This document shows, one piece after another, positions 14,568 through 23,026 of a stretch of 41,164 nucleotides of DNA. The position numbers were made by a program, and so were the translations under genes. The DNA is from Lachnospiraceae bacterium (GTDB lineage: Bacteria > Bacillota > Clostridia > Lachnospirales > Lachnospiraceae). Location of the stretch: NCBI GenBank assembly GCA_017520425.1, contig JAFXFO010000042.1:1-41164 (forward strand). Reading direction: 5' to 3'. Positions within the stretch are counted from its first letter, which is position 1. Each line of letters begins with the position of its first letter. A model generated the notes under the pieces. That model had not been told where the DNA came from. It did not search any database and saw only the letters and a program-made list of their open reading frames with translations.

Positions 14568-16598
14568 ATGGAGTATCATGTAGCAAAAACAGGAAACGAT
14601 GGAGCGTTAGGTACCAAGGAACAGCCCTTTTTGACGATTTCACATGCGGCTGAAGTGGCAGTGGCAGGTGATGTGGTTACGGTACATGCAGGTGTGTACC
14701 GAGAGTGGGTTAGTCCGGCAAATGGCGGTACAGAGGACGCCAGAATCATATATCAGTCTGCAGGTGACGGAGAGGTAGTGATTTCCGGTGCTGAGCCGTT
14801 GACCGGATGGGAAAATATGGGCGGTCAGGTATGGACTGCGGAAGTAGATAACAGTATTTTTACAGAGAGAAATCCTTTCAAGGAGGATTTGGCCGGGGAT
14901 TGGCTTTTTAAGGGAGAATTTGTACCTCACTTGGGTGATGTGTACTTAAATGGTAAGTCCCTGTATGAGGCGGCATCCGTAGAGAAGGTGCAGAATCCGG
15001 AAGTTTGGCCACAGGCTAAATATGCAGAAGAGTCCAAGCTGGTATGGTATGCGGAAGCAGGAGAAAAGACTACCAAGTTTTGGGCAAATTTTGGAGATAC
15101 GGATCCCAGAGAGGAAAATATCGAAATTGTGGTGCGTCCTTTCTGTTTCTGGCCTAAGAAGACAGGTTTGAACTACATTACCGTAAAAGGCTTTACCATT
15201 TGTATGGCGGCACCTCAGTGGGCACCTCCTACAGCATTACAGGAGGGTATGATCGGACCGCACTGGAGTAAGGGATGGATTATTGAAGACAATGAAGTAT
15301 TTGGTACCAAATGTGTAGGTATCAGTTTGGGTAAGGATTTGGATGCAGGACATGACAGAGGTCCTAAAGGAAAGGGTAAATTTGGTACCCAGAGAGAGCA
15401 GGAAGTGATTTTCCATGCGCTGCAGGGCAACTGGCACAAGGACAATATCGGTAGCCACATCGTACGTAATAATGTGATTCACGATTGTGAGCAGGCCGGT
15501 GTGGTAGGTCATTTGGGTGGTGCTTTCAGTACCATTGAAGGCAATACCATTTACCATGTTCACCATAAGATGATATTCCACGGGGCAGAAGTGGCAGGTA
15601 TCAAGTTGCATGCTTCTTTGGATACCCAGATTATCAACAATAAGATTTACGGATGCTATCGTGCGGTTTGGTTGGATTGGCAGGCACAGGGTACCAGAAT
15701 CAGCAGAAATGTATTTTTTGACAATAAGTCAGAGGACTTCTTTGTGGAAGTATGTCACGGTCCTTATCTGGTAGACCACAATCTGTTCCTGTCCAAGATG
15801 AACTTTAGAAATTTATCACAGGGTGGTGCTTTTGTACATAATTTGTTTGCAGGAAGAATGGTGCTTCGTGAGGAGTTGTCCAGATGGACCCCTTATCACT
15901 TTGCACACGAGACAGCAGTAGCCGGTTACAACAATTTTACCGGTGGTGATGACCGTTATGTGAACAACCTGTTTCTGTTTGACGGGGATGAGGATACTAC
16001 TGTAAAGCCCATGACTTTCTTTGAACATTTGCCCTTGCCGCCTCGTACAGAGAACAAGGAAAAGGGACAGATTATGGATGGTGTGCCGGATGATTCGGTT
16101 TGTTACCTGTATCCTTCAGGACTTTCCTCTTATGACAAATATCCTAACGGTACCGAGAAGAGTCCTTGGGAATATACGGAGGAAGAGCGTAAAGAGCGTA
16201 TTGAAAAGTACGGCAGTATCTATCCTTTAGGACGTTGGGCGATTCCTGTGAAAATAAAAGGCAATGCTTACTTCGGAGGTGCCATTGGCAGTGCACACGA
16301 GCCGGATGCAAAGGTTTGCGCTGAAGCAGGTATCACCATAGAACTTTCCGAAAAGAAGGATAAGGTGATAGTGTGTATCAAGGATGCTGAGCTTCTTGGC
16401 GGGGAAGGTTCTGAACTTCTGTCTGCGGATACCTTAGGTGAGGCCTATCATGCAGAAATGGCTTATGAGAATCCGGACGGAAGCAATATTGTATTTGATA
16501 CGGACTTCTTTGGCAAGAAACGTCCTGCCGGAAATGTAACACCGGGACCTTTTGAAGTAATGGGTGTGGATTCGTTAGAAAAAACGTTTGAGATATAG
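14568..16598 (+). CDS. GH120-like beta-xylosidase
   Basis: A 676-aa protein built as a right-handed parallel beta-helix. It resembles, from memory, the GH120 enzyme XylC of Thermoanaerobacterium: the start MEYHVAKTGNDG, then VHAGVYREWV, IGPHWSKGWIIEDN, GSHIVRNNVIHDC and AQGTR. The catalytic pair would be D370 in WLDWQAQG (nucleophile) and E394 in FFVEVCHGPYLVDHN (acid/base); their spacing is one residue longer than in XylC. It removes xylose from xylo-oligosaccharide ends. There is no signal peptide, so it is cytoplasmic and acts on imported oligosaccharides. It is longer than XylC, with extra sequence around residues 490-560. AGGAGG precedes ATG 14568 and an extended -10 TGGTATAAT lies at 14509-14517. 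Confidence 0.85.
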   Translation: MEYHVAKTGNDGALGTKEQPFLTISHAAEVAVAGDVVTVHAGVYREWVSPANGGTEDARIIYQSAGDGEVVISGAEPLTGWENMGGQVWTAEVDNSIFTERNPFKEDLAGDWLFKGEFVPHLGDVYLNGKSLYEAASVEKVQNPEVWPQAKYAEESKLVWYAEAGEKTTKFWANFGDTDPREENIEIVVRPFCFWPKKTGLNYITVKGFTICMAAPQWAPPTALQEGMIGPHWSKGWIIEDNEVFGTKCVGISLGKDLDAGHDRGPKGKGKFGTQREQEVIFHALQGNWHKDNIGSHIVRNNVIHDCEQAGVVGHLGGAFSTIEGNTIYHVHHKMIFHGAEVAGIKLHASLDTQIINNKIYGCYRAVWLDWQAQGTRISRNVFFDNKSEDFFVEVCHGPYLVDHNLFLSKMNFRNLSQGGAFVHNLFAGRMVLREELSRWTPYHFAHETAVAGYNNFTGGDDRYVNNLFLFDGDEDTTVKPMTFFEHLPLPPRTENKEKGQIMDGVPDDSVCYLYPSGLSSYDKYPNGTEKSPWEYTEEERKERIEKYGSIYPLGRWAIPVKIKGNAYFGGAIGSAHEPDAKVCAEAGITIELSEKKDKVIVCIKDAELLGGEGSELLSADTLGEAYHAEMAYENPDGSNIVFDTDFFGKKRPAGNVTPGPFEVMGVDSLEKTFEI

Positions 16599-16620
16599 TG
16601 TGTTAAAGTGAAAAGAAAAG

Positions 16621-16652
16621 CAGCCCGGAATTTAATGGTTTCGGGCTGTTTT
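16621..16652 (+). terminator. Rho-independent terminator
   Basis: CAGCCCGGAA at 16621-16630 pairs with TTTCGGGCTG at 16639-16648 (one G-T pair), followed by TTTTG. It ends the xylosidase transcript. Confidence 0.82.
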
Positions 16653-16690
16653 GATGTAATAGTGCTATGAAAATGTGGGGTGATTTCCAA

Positions 16691-16719
16691 TTGAACACCA
16701 CCCGGTAATAAGATATACT
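16691..16719 (+). promoter_or_regulatory. Sigma-A promoter of the MerR-like gene
   Basis: TTGAAC at 16691-16696 and TATACT at 16714-16719 are separated by exactly 17 bp. Confidence 0.7.
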
Positions 16720-16749
16720 AGAGATAGCAGGAAACAGGGGGATGAAAAT

Positions 16750-17190
16750 ATGGATAAGTATTATACTCTGAACGATTTGGCATTGATGACCGGATTAACC
16801 ACCAGAACACTTAGAAATTATTTGAAAATGGGTATACTTAGGGGCGAAAGAATTGACGGCATCTGGAATTTTACAGAAGAGGAAATCGCAGAGTTTTTTG
16901 ATAACCCCTATGTGATATCCGGTGTACAAGCAAAGAATCGAGCCATAGTGTTTGATTTCCTGGCACAGAATAAGAAGCAGCATAATGAAATATGTACGAT
17001 TATTGACTTGTACATAGAACAAAGAGAGGCAAAAGAGATTTCCGGATTTTTCTGTGAGAAAGTGGGAAAGAGAAATGAGGAGAGAATAAAAGTTACCTGC
17101 GAGAGAAATGGTGCTTATTTGAGAGTGATTTTAAGAGGACCTGCGGATTTGGTAATGGAAATTCTGAATGAGTACTATCATTTAAGTTAG
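16750..17190 (+). CDS. MerR-like small DNA-binding protein
   Basis: A 146-aa protein. Residues 3-55 form a MerR/excisionase-type winged HTH (YTLNDLALMTGLTTRTLRNY, then LRGERIDGIWNFTEEEIAEF). The rest has a helix rich in Lys/Glu and a C-terminal strand-helix ending in MEILNEYYHLS; no classical MerR coiled coil or metal-binding cysteines are seen. It has its own promoter and precedes the HEXXH protein, PfkB kinase and APH-type kinase. It may regulate this set, which is inference from position. Confidence 0.72.
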   Translation: MDKYYTLNDLALMTGLTTRTLRNYLKMGILRGERIDGIWNFTEEEIAEFFDNPYVISGVQAKNRAIVFDFLAQNKKQHNEICTIIDLYIEQREAKEISGFFCEKVGKRNEERIKVTCERNGAYLRVILRGPADLVMEILNEYYHLS

Positions 17191-17221
17191 ATACTGGTAA
17201 AAATAGGAGGAGAGGTTTGTT

Positions 17222-18259
17222 ATGGATTTATTACAGCTATATGGGGAAGTGGATGAGATACTAAATACCCTTGATTTTGATATATTATTTCAAGGCTTCT
17301 ATAAGTATCGGTTTGCACTTTATAACAGAGAAGAAATTATCTTAGATGGTAAGGTAATGTCTTACCGGGAGGACTTTCGTGGCAACACGGCTAAAGAGTA
17401 TGAAGGAGAGTATATTGCCATCTGGGATGTTGGGTTTGACCCGGTAGAGGATGTGGAGCGACTGGCTTACTGTCTGGTGCATGAGATGTTTCATTGCCAT
17501 CAGTATACCCATAAGAAAGAGGGATATCCTAATGACCTTGACTTACTGAATTATCCGGAGGATGTGGGGAACTTTATAAGGAAGTATAATGAAAACCGTT
17601 ATTTGGCAGAGGCTTATGAAAATAAGGATGAGGAATCGCTTCGTAAGTTTGCGTATATCAGAGCGAAGCGTTTCAAACAATATCCTGCCAGTCTTTCCCA
17701 GGAATGGAAGGTGGAAGGCTTGGAAGGCATGGCTGAATACATAGGACTGAAGGCTTTGGAGTGTATCAATCCGGTACGGTTTGAGAATGTGGTTGGGGAT
17801 TATCTTGGGAAGTTGAGAGAGGAGAGTAATCTTCTATTTGATGTGAGACGGATTTCTTATTTTGTGGGAGCGATTTATTTCTTGTGCATGGAAAAGCTTG
17901 GCAGACCGGTAAGTTTTGAATGGAATAGTGAACAGACCATATATGAGCAGAATCCTATTGATAGTGACGGTTGTGTGGCAGAGGTGATAACTTACGATTT
18001 TATTGCTGACAATCAAAGGAAACGTATGCTGGAGAAAGAAGCTATACTTCAGGCACATATGAAGGCAGCAGAGTATATAGCGTGCAAGGGTATTATCTGT
18101 GGCTATGATCCCATGAATATGTTTCGGTTGAAGGATATGATTTATTGCAGTCACTTTATTCTCTTATATATTGATGGTGAAATGCGGACAATCAATTCAG
18201 AGGTAACACTGCGACTGGAAGAAGGTTCTAATCGGAATGTGGTAGGGTATTATGTGTAA
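17222..18259 (+). CDS. Putative zinc metallopeptidase-like protein (HEXXH)
   Basis: A 345-aa soluble protein with the zinc-binding motif H87-E-M-F-H91 inside CLVHEMFHCHQYTH. A downstream acidic helix, VEGLEGMAEYIGLKAL, could supply the third ligand, as in gluzincins. There is no signal peptide. The N-terminal half has aromatic strands; no known peptidase family is recognised with certainty. AGGAGG precedes ATG 17222, and the genes on both sides are close enough for one operon. Cytosolic proteins of this kind can be peptidases or regulators; the substrate is unknown. Confidence 0.6.
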   Translation: MDLLQLYGEVDEILNTLDFDILFQGFYKYRFALYNREEIILDGKVMSYREDFRGNTAKEYEGEYIAIWDVGFDPVEDVERLAYCLVHEMFHCHQYTHKKEGYPNDLDLLNYPEDVGNFIRKYNENRYLAEAYENKDEESLRKFAYIRAKRFKQYPASLSQEWKVEGLEGMAEYIGLKALECINPVRFENVVGDYLGKLREESNLLFDVRRISYFVGAIYFLCMEKLGRPVSFEWNSEQTIYEQNPIDSDGCVAEVITYDFIADNQRKRMLEKEAILQAHMKAAEYIACKGIICGYDPMNMFRLKDMIYCSHFILLYIDGEMRTINSEVTLRLEEGSNRNVVGYYV

Positions 18260-18301
18260 CAATAAAAACGACGAAGAACAGAGGATAATTAGGAGGTTTT
18301 T

Positions 18302-19210
18302 GTGGGATACGAGGTTTATTTACACGGCCAGATTTTAGGAACACATTCTTTTTTATTGAAGGGTGAATTTGTGCAGCCGGATGAGTATGCGGAGATTAAG
18401 CAGAAGTATTTCCTACCCGGTGGAGAGACCGGTACCGCAGCTACGGTTTTGGCTTCTTTAGGTGCGCAGGTAAAGATGGACGGTACCCATATCGGTACAC
18501 AGGTGGCACCGCTGTTAAAGGAATTTTATAAGGATAAGTCGGTAGATTTGTCATCTTTATATTTTGATCCGGAGTATGAAGGATTGATGGATTATGTGGT
18601 GATTGCGGGGCTGGTGCGTTCGCCCATGGGATTTTTTCAGGCACTTTATGAAAGTGGAGAGAAACGCTGGAATATGCCGAAGGAAGAGGATATTGCAGGC
18701 TGTAAGGTGGTGGGTATCGACCCTTATTTTCAGGAGGAAACCCAGGCTGTGGCAGAGTTGTGTGTAAAGTACGGAAAGCCCTACGTAACTATCGACAGCA
18801 GACATGACAGCTTCCTTCATCAGAACTGTGCTGTTAATGTAGTATCTAAGGAATGTACCCATGCGTATTTGGAAGAAGGTTATAGCATGGAGGAAATCTT
18901 TGAGAAGCTGGTAGAAACATCGGATGGATTGGTAGTGATTACCATCGGCGAAAAGGACATGTTGTACGGACGAAAAGGGCAGCCCATGAAGCGTATGAAA
19001 CCTTTTTATGTAGAGGTGAAAAGTACACTGGGTGCAGGTGATACCTTTAAGGCTGGCTGCGTGTATGGTTTGTTAAAGGGGATGACGGATGAAGAAATCG
19101 TACGTTTCGCAAGTGCTTGTTCAGCTATTGCGATTTCCAGATTCCCCCTTCCTTTAAATCCACCCACCATGGAGGAAGTGAAGTCCATGCTGGAGACCGG
19201 AAAACTGTAA
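18302..19210 (+). CDS. PfkB-family carbohydrate kinase
   Basis: A 302-aa ribokinase/PfkB-fold protein. The second PfkB signature STLGAGDTFKAG lies at residues 241-252, with the catalytic base D247; the early GGETGTAATVLASLGAQV (40-57) is the substrate-side Gly motif. It uses ATP to phosphorylate a sugar or nucleoside; the exact sugar cannot be told from sequence. The start is GTG 18302 with AGGAGG 6 nt upstream. It lies between the HEXXH protein and an APH-fold kinase in one apparent operon. Confidence 0.85.
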   Translation: MGYEVYLHGQILGTHSFLLKGEFVQPDEYAEIKQKYFLPGGETGTAATVLASLGAQVKMDGTHIGTQVAPLLKEFYKDKSVDLSSLYFDPEYEGLMDYVVIAGLVRSPMGFFQALYESGEKRWNMPKEEDIAGCKVVGIDPYFQEETQAVAELCVKYGKPYVTIDSRHDSFLHQNCAVNVVSKECTHAYLEEGYSMEEIFEKLVETSDGLVVITIGEKDMLYGRKGQPMKRMKPFYVEVKSTLGAGDTFKAGCVYGLLKGMTDEEIVRFASACSAIAISRFPLPLNPPTMEEVKSMLETGKL

Positions 19211-19240
19211 AAGAACGTAAGTTAAAATAGGAGGATGCAC

Positions 19241-20185
19241 ATGACGGTTACAAAATGTTTACAGACAAAAGAGAATATTATCCGCATGGCGAAGGCAACG
19301 TTTCCTGAGAAAGGAATACCTCAGATAGAGGAGCTGACGGAAGGCATGTGTAATGTGGCCTATAAGCTTACCTATGAGGATGGTTTTCGGACCATTCTGA
19401 AGATTGCCTCGCCTATCAAAGAAGGTTTTATGACCAATGAATGCCATCTGATGGATGCAGAAGTGAAGGCGATGCAGTTGGTTGGAAAATATACGGATAT
19501 CAAGGTGCCGGAAGTATATACCTATGACACTACGAAATTACTGTGCCAAGGGGATTATTTCTTCATGGAATGTATGGAAGGAGAAAACTGGATTACAGTG
19601 TATGACAGTCTTGGTGAGGAAGTGCTTGCGGGACTTCGTAAGGAAGTGGGCAAGGTACAGAAGAAGTTGACTTTAGTTTCCGGTGAAAAGTTTGGAATGC
19701 TGGGCGATACGGAGCATACATTTGATACCTTGTATGAATTTATACATTACCTGATCAGCAATGTATTGCAGGATGCAGAACGAAAAAATGTGGAAATAGG
19801 CATATCCAAAGAAGTGATGTTGGAGCGGCTGGCAAAAGACAGGGAGTATTTTGATGCAGTGAAAACACCGACTCTGGTACACTGGGATATGTGGGAAGGT
19901 AATATTTTTATCAAGGGCGGTGCCATCACAGGCATTATCGATTGGGAAAGAGCCATGTGGGGAGAATCCTTTATGGATGAACCCTTCAGACATCATAAGA
20001 GAAATCCTCAGCTTTTGGAAGGTTTTGGTGTAAGTGAACTGTCTGGGGAGGAACTTGGAAGAATTTTCTGGTATGATGTGTTGTTGTATCTTACCATGAT
20101 GACAGAAGGGTTTTATCGGGAGTACGAAGATGATGGGCTGTATCATTGGTCTAAGTCGCTGCTTGAGGAAGTGTGGAAGAAATGA
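19241..20185 (+). CDS. APH-fold phosphotransferase, substrate unknown
   Basis: A 314-aa APH-superfamily kinase. K54 in ILKIA is the likely ATP lysine. The catalytic loop is HWDMWEGN at residues 214-221 (D216, N221), and GIIDWERAMWGE supplies the metal-binding Asp (D234). The DMWEGN loop and IDWE motif resemble chromosomal clostridial APH-like proteins rather than characterised resistance enzymes. ATG 19241 has GGAGG at proper distance, while the ATG at 19235 almost touches it. It follows the PfkB kinase by 30 bp. Metabolite phosphorylation is as likely as drug modification. Confidence 0.8.
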   Translation: MTVTKCLQTKENIIRMAKATFPEKGIPQIEELTEGMCNVAYKLTYEDGFRTILKIASPIKEGFMTNECHLMDAEVKAMQLVGKYTDIKVPEVYTYDTTKLLCQGDYFFMECMEGENWITVYDSLGEEVLAGLRKEVGKVQKKLTLVSGEKFGMLGDTEHTFDTLYEFIHYLISNVLQDAERKNVEIGISKEVMLERLAKDREYFDAVKTPTLVHWDMWEGNIFIKGGAITGIIDWERAMWGESFMDEPFRHHKRNPQLLEGFGVSELSGEELGRIFWYDVLLYLTMMTEGFYREYEDDGLYHWSKSLLEEVWKK

Positions 20186-20293
20186 CTTGGTATGTGATTC
20201 TCATGGGCTATAAGGAGATTCGCAACTGAAATCAAGCAGACTTACGTAAACTGTGCGATACTAATTTCAGAGCAAAGGAAAGGTGGCAGTCAA

Positions 20294-21265
20294 ATGGACG
20301 AATGGCAGAAGCAGATACAGGTTTTGATACAGGAAATTGATAATTGTATTAAGAGAAAAGAGGATGAGAATTTAACGCTTTCGGCCCTTGCGAAGAAGCT
20401 TGGTTTTTCTGAGTTTTATGTATCGAGAAAGTTTCGGGAAGTGTCCGGGATGAGCCTGCGAGAGTATATGAGGCAGAGAAGTCTGGCGCTGGCCTTGAAG
20501 GAAGTCAGGGATACGGACAGAGGTTTGCTGGCCATTGCGTTGGATTATGGATTTTCTTCTCATGAAGCATTTTCCAGAGCCTTTAAGAAGGCATATGGAG
20601 TATCTCCGGGAGAATACAGAAGGAATCCGGTACCGGTCGTGCTTCGTACTGTGCTAAAACCTTTTGATTGCTACTTAATGGCTAACGGAGGTGTAAGTAT
20701 GGAAAATACAACAAGTGATGTTAAGGTTTATTTTGTGACTATACCGGCGCACAAATTTCTGCATATCAGAAATTACGAAAGTATTGGATATTGGGACTTT
20801 TGGCAAAAGCAAAGTGTGATTCCGGGGCAGGATTGCGAGACGATTTGTGGATTATTGAACAGTATACCGGGTAAGCTGGATGATATGGGAGGCGATGAGC
20901 CGGATAGCGGTAGCGGTCAGGTGATGGCTTATATCAATGAGCCTACAGGAAGAATTTGCAGTTGGGGGATTCCTTTAGCGGAAGGTTATGGCGTGAGACT
21001 GCCGGCTGATTATAGCAAAGATGTGCCCAAGCAGATGCAACTTATGGATGTGGAAGAAGGTACATACATTGTATTTGAGCATGGACCCTTTGATTTCGAG
21101 ACACAGAACCAGATGGTGGAGCAAAAGATTGAAGATGCTATGAAGAATTTTGATTATGCTTCTTCGGGGTATGAATTAGACACCACACAGGGCAGAGTGT
21201 TCTATTTTTATCATGATTGTAAACGTTTCTGGAAATATGTGAGACCGGTGAAGAAATTACGGTAA
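20294..21265 (+). CDS. AraC-type regulator with GyrI-like effector domain
   Basis: A 323-aa protein. Residues 8-112 form the AraC DNA-binding domain with two HTHs (LTLSALAKKLGFSEFYVSRK, then IALDYGFSSHEAFSRAFKK, ending GVSPGEYRR). Residues about 145-320 form an AraC effector-binding/GyrI-like domain, starting VKVYFVTIPAHKFLHIRNYE and containing EEGTYIVFEHGPF. This architecture matches Rob/SoxS-type regulators that bind drugs or small amphipathic ligands. AAGGAAAGG precedes ATG 20294. A bidirectional terminator separates it from the convergent CoA-transferase gene. Confidence 0.87.
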   Translation: MDEWQKQIQVLIQEIDNCIKRKEDENLTLSALAKKLGFSEFYVSRKFREVSGMSLREYMRQRSLALALKEVRDTDRGLLAIALDYGFSSHEAFSRAFKKAYGVSPGEYRRNPVPVVLRTVLKPFDCYLMANGGVSMENTTSDVKVYFVTIPAHKFLHIRNYESIGYWDFWQKQSVIPGQDCETICGLLNSIPGKLDDMGGDEPDSGSGQVMAYINEPTGRICSWGIPLAEGYGVRLPADYSKDVPKQMQLMDVEEGTYIVFEHGPFDFETQNQMVEQKIEDAMKNFDYASSGYELDTTQGRVFYFYHDCKRFWKYVRPVKKLR

Positions 21266-21273
21266 GATAAAAC

Positions 21274-21303
21274 AATCCCCTTCAGTTCATCTGAAGGGGA
21301 TTA
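21274..21303. terminator. Bidirectional terminator between convergent genes
   Basis: A perfect 12-bp stem (AATCCCCTTCAG at 21274-21285 with CTGAAGGGGATT at 21291-21302) lies between the AraC gene and the minus-strand CoA-transferase gene. Confidence 0.82.
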
Positions 21304-21319
21304 GTATTTTCGAAACTAT

Positions 21320-22849
21320 TTAATACTGCAACAACGAATCAACCTCCACCTCGAAAGGCAGCAAATCTAAAATATCAGCATGCATATTCACACCGGGATA
21401 GACTTCTATCAGTCTGAGACCTTTTTCTCCCAACTCAAATACACAACGTTCGGTAACATAGAGTACCTTTTGACCATTGGCACGGGCACGCTTTGCGGAA
21501 AAGCTGATGCCGGCTACTTTATCTACAAATTTGGGTAAGGATCCATTGTTTTTGATGGTAACCTTTCCGTCGTTTTCATCCACATCCAATCCCTTGGTGT
21601 TAAAGGTAAGACAGAAGACTACAGTGCCGGTTTTGGCAGTAATGTTGGCGAAACCGCCAATACCTGCATAGGTGCCGGGGCTGCGATGGGCATTTACATT
21701 GCCATGCTTGTCCACTTCGATACCGCCCATAAAGCAGATGTCCAAACCGCCGTTATTATATAAGTCGAACTGGTTGGCCATATCGTACACAGCATCCGCA
21801 CCGATGACTGCACCGAATACCTTGCCGGAGGCGGGGAAACCGCCTACGCCGCCGGATTCTACGGTTAAGGTTACTTTGTCCAAGATACCGCTTTCACGGG
21901 CATATTTGGTAACGGTTTCGGGGATACCTACGCCGATGTTTACGATGTCATCTTCCTTTAATTCCATAGCGGCACGCTTACCGATGATATTACCCGCGAT
22001 ATTTACCACACTCTTGGTGGAGGTGCGGCTTTCTAGCATTTCACTCCAGTCCGTCCACTGGGAATAGGGGATTTCAAAACTACCGGTCAGGGATTCGAAA
22101 GCTGCATGTCTGGGCTGGGGCTTTACCATAACGATAGCATCTACCAGACAGCCGGGGATAATGGTATTACGGGGTCTGGAGGGACCGTTTACAATACGGT
22201 CCACCTGTACGATGACCTTACCACCATTGGCTTTCGTAGCCTGCGCGATGGAAAGGGCATCACCGGACATAAACATATCATCAAAGGTAATATTGCCTTT
22301 ATAATCAGAAACGGTTCCTTTCAATAAAGCCACATCAAATTTGGGGAGCTTGTAATATAAGAATTCTTCCCCGTCCACATCCACTCGCTTTACCAAAGAA
22401 TCATCATGGGAAATGGTATTGATACCGGGACCGTCTACCAGGGGGTCTACAAAAATATCCAAACCCACCTTGGACAGTGCACCGGGGATACCGCCGGCTT
22501 GTGCACGAATGGCATGGGAAATACAGCCCAAGGGAAGGTTATAGGCTTCAAAACGGTCTTCCAACACAAGCTTTTTGGTGCTAAACATGGCACCGAAATG
22601 TCCGCAGATGATTTTGTCTACGGCACCTTCTTTTATGTACATTTCTGCATTGCTTGTATCATCCCACACTCCAAAACCGGCACTGGAAACCATGGTCAGA
22701 TGCTTTGGAGAACCGGTTGCTTTATATTTGCGATAAATGGCTTCGTGTAATGCTACCGGATTCTCTATTCCAAGGAAGGAATTCAGGCAGATTACATCAC
22801 CATCGTTTATTAAATTGATTGCTTCATCAGAAGTCATGATTTGAACCAT
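21320..22849 (-). CDS. Acyl-CoA:acetate CoA-transferase (family I, Pct/YdiF type)
   Basis: A 509-aa single-chain family I CoA-transferase with alpha and beta parts fused. The alpha half contains GHFGAMFSTKKLV and GCISHAIRAQAGGIPG. The beta half starts near residue 300 (DDIVNIGVGIPETV) and carries catalytic Glu331 in TVESGGVGGFP, which forms the glutamyl-CoA intermediate. Family members move CoA between acetate and propionate, butyrate, lactate or 3-ketoacids in fermentation; the acyl specificity is open. The start is the ATG whose first base is 22849, with AAGAGG upstream on the minus strand; an in-frame ATG 22 codons earlier has no site. Confidence 0.88.
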   Translation of the reverse strand: MVQIMTSDEAINLINDGDVICLNSFLGIENPVALHEAIYRKYKATGSPKHLTMVSSAGFGVWDDTSNAEMYIKEGAVDKIICGHFGAMFSTKKLVLEDRFEAYNLPLGCISHAIRAQAGGIPGALSKVGLDIFVDPLVDGPGINTISHDDSLVKRVDVDGEEFLYYKLPKFDVALLKGTVSDYKGNITFDDMFMSGDALSIAQATKANGGKVIVQVDRIVNGPSRPRNTIIPGCLVDAIVMVKPQPRHAAFESLTGSFEIPYSQWTDWSEMLESRTSTKSVVNIAGNIIGKRAAMELKEDDIVNIGVGIPETVTKYARESGILDKVTLTVESGGVGGFPASGKVFGAVIGADAVYDMANQFDLYNNGGLDICFMGGIEVDKHGNVNAHRSPGTYAGIGGFANITAKTGTVVFCLTFNTKGLDVDENDGKVTIKNNGSLPKFVDKVAGISFSAKRARANGQKVLYVTERCVFELGEKGLRLIEVYPGVNMHADILDLLPFEVEVDSLLQY

Positions 22850-23026
22850 CGTATTGGCCTCTTTTCTTTCAAGTATCAATGGGTATATCATACCATTGAA
22901 AAAGGGGATTGGCAAGTGTTAGTGCGGAAAAGATAAGTATGGAAAGTGCCTGTTTCTTATGTTAAAATAGTAGTATGTAGAAAAACGAAGTATGCGTTAA
23001 AACATAAATTGCAGGAGGATAGTAGC

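Noticed and set aside
2053-20185. Calling all three APH-fold proteins aminoglycoside resistance genes
   Set aside because: Only the one at 2053 has the streptomycin-kinase-type DPKG motif and a resistance-like context; those at 5598 and 19241 lie with metabolic genes and the family is functionally broad.
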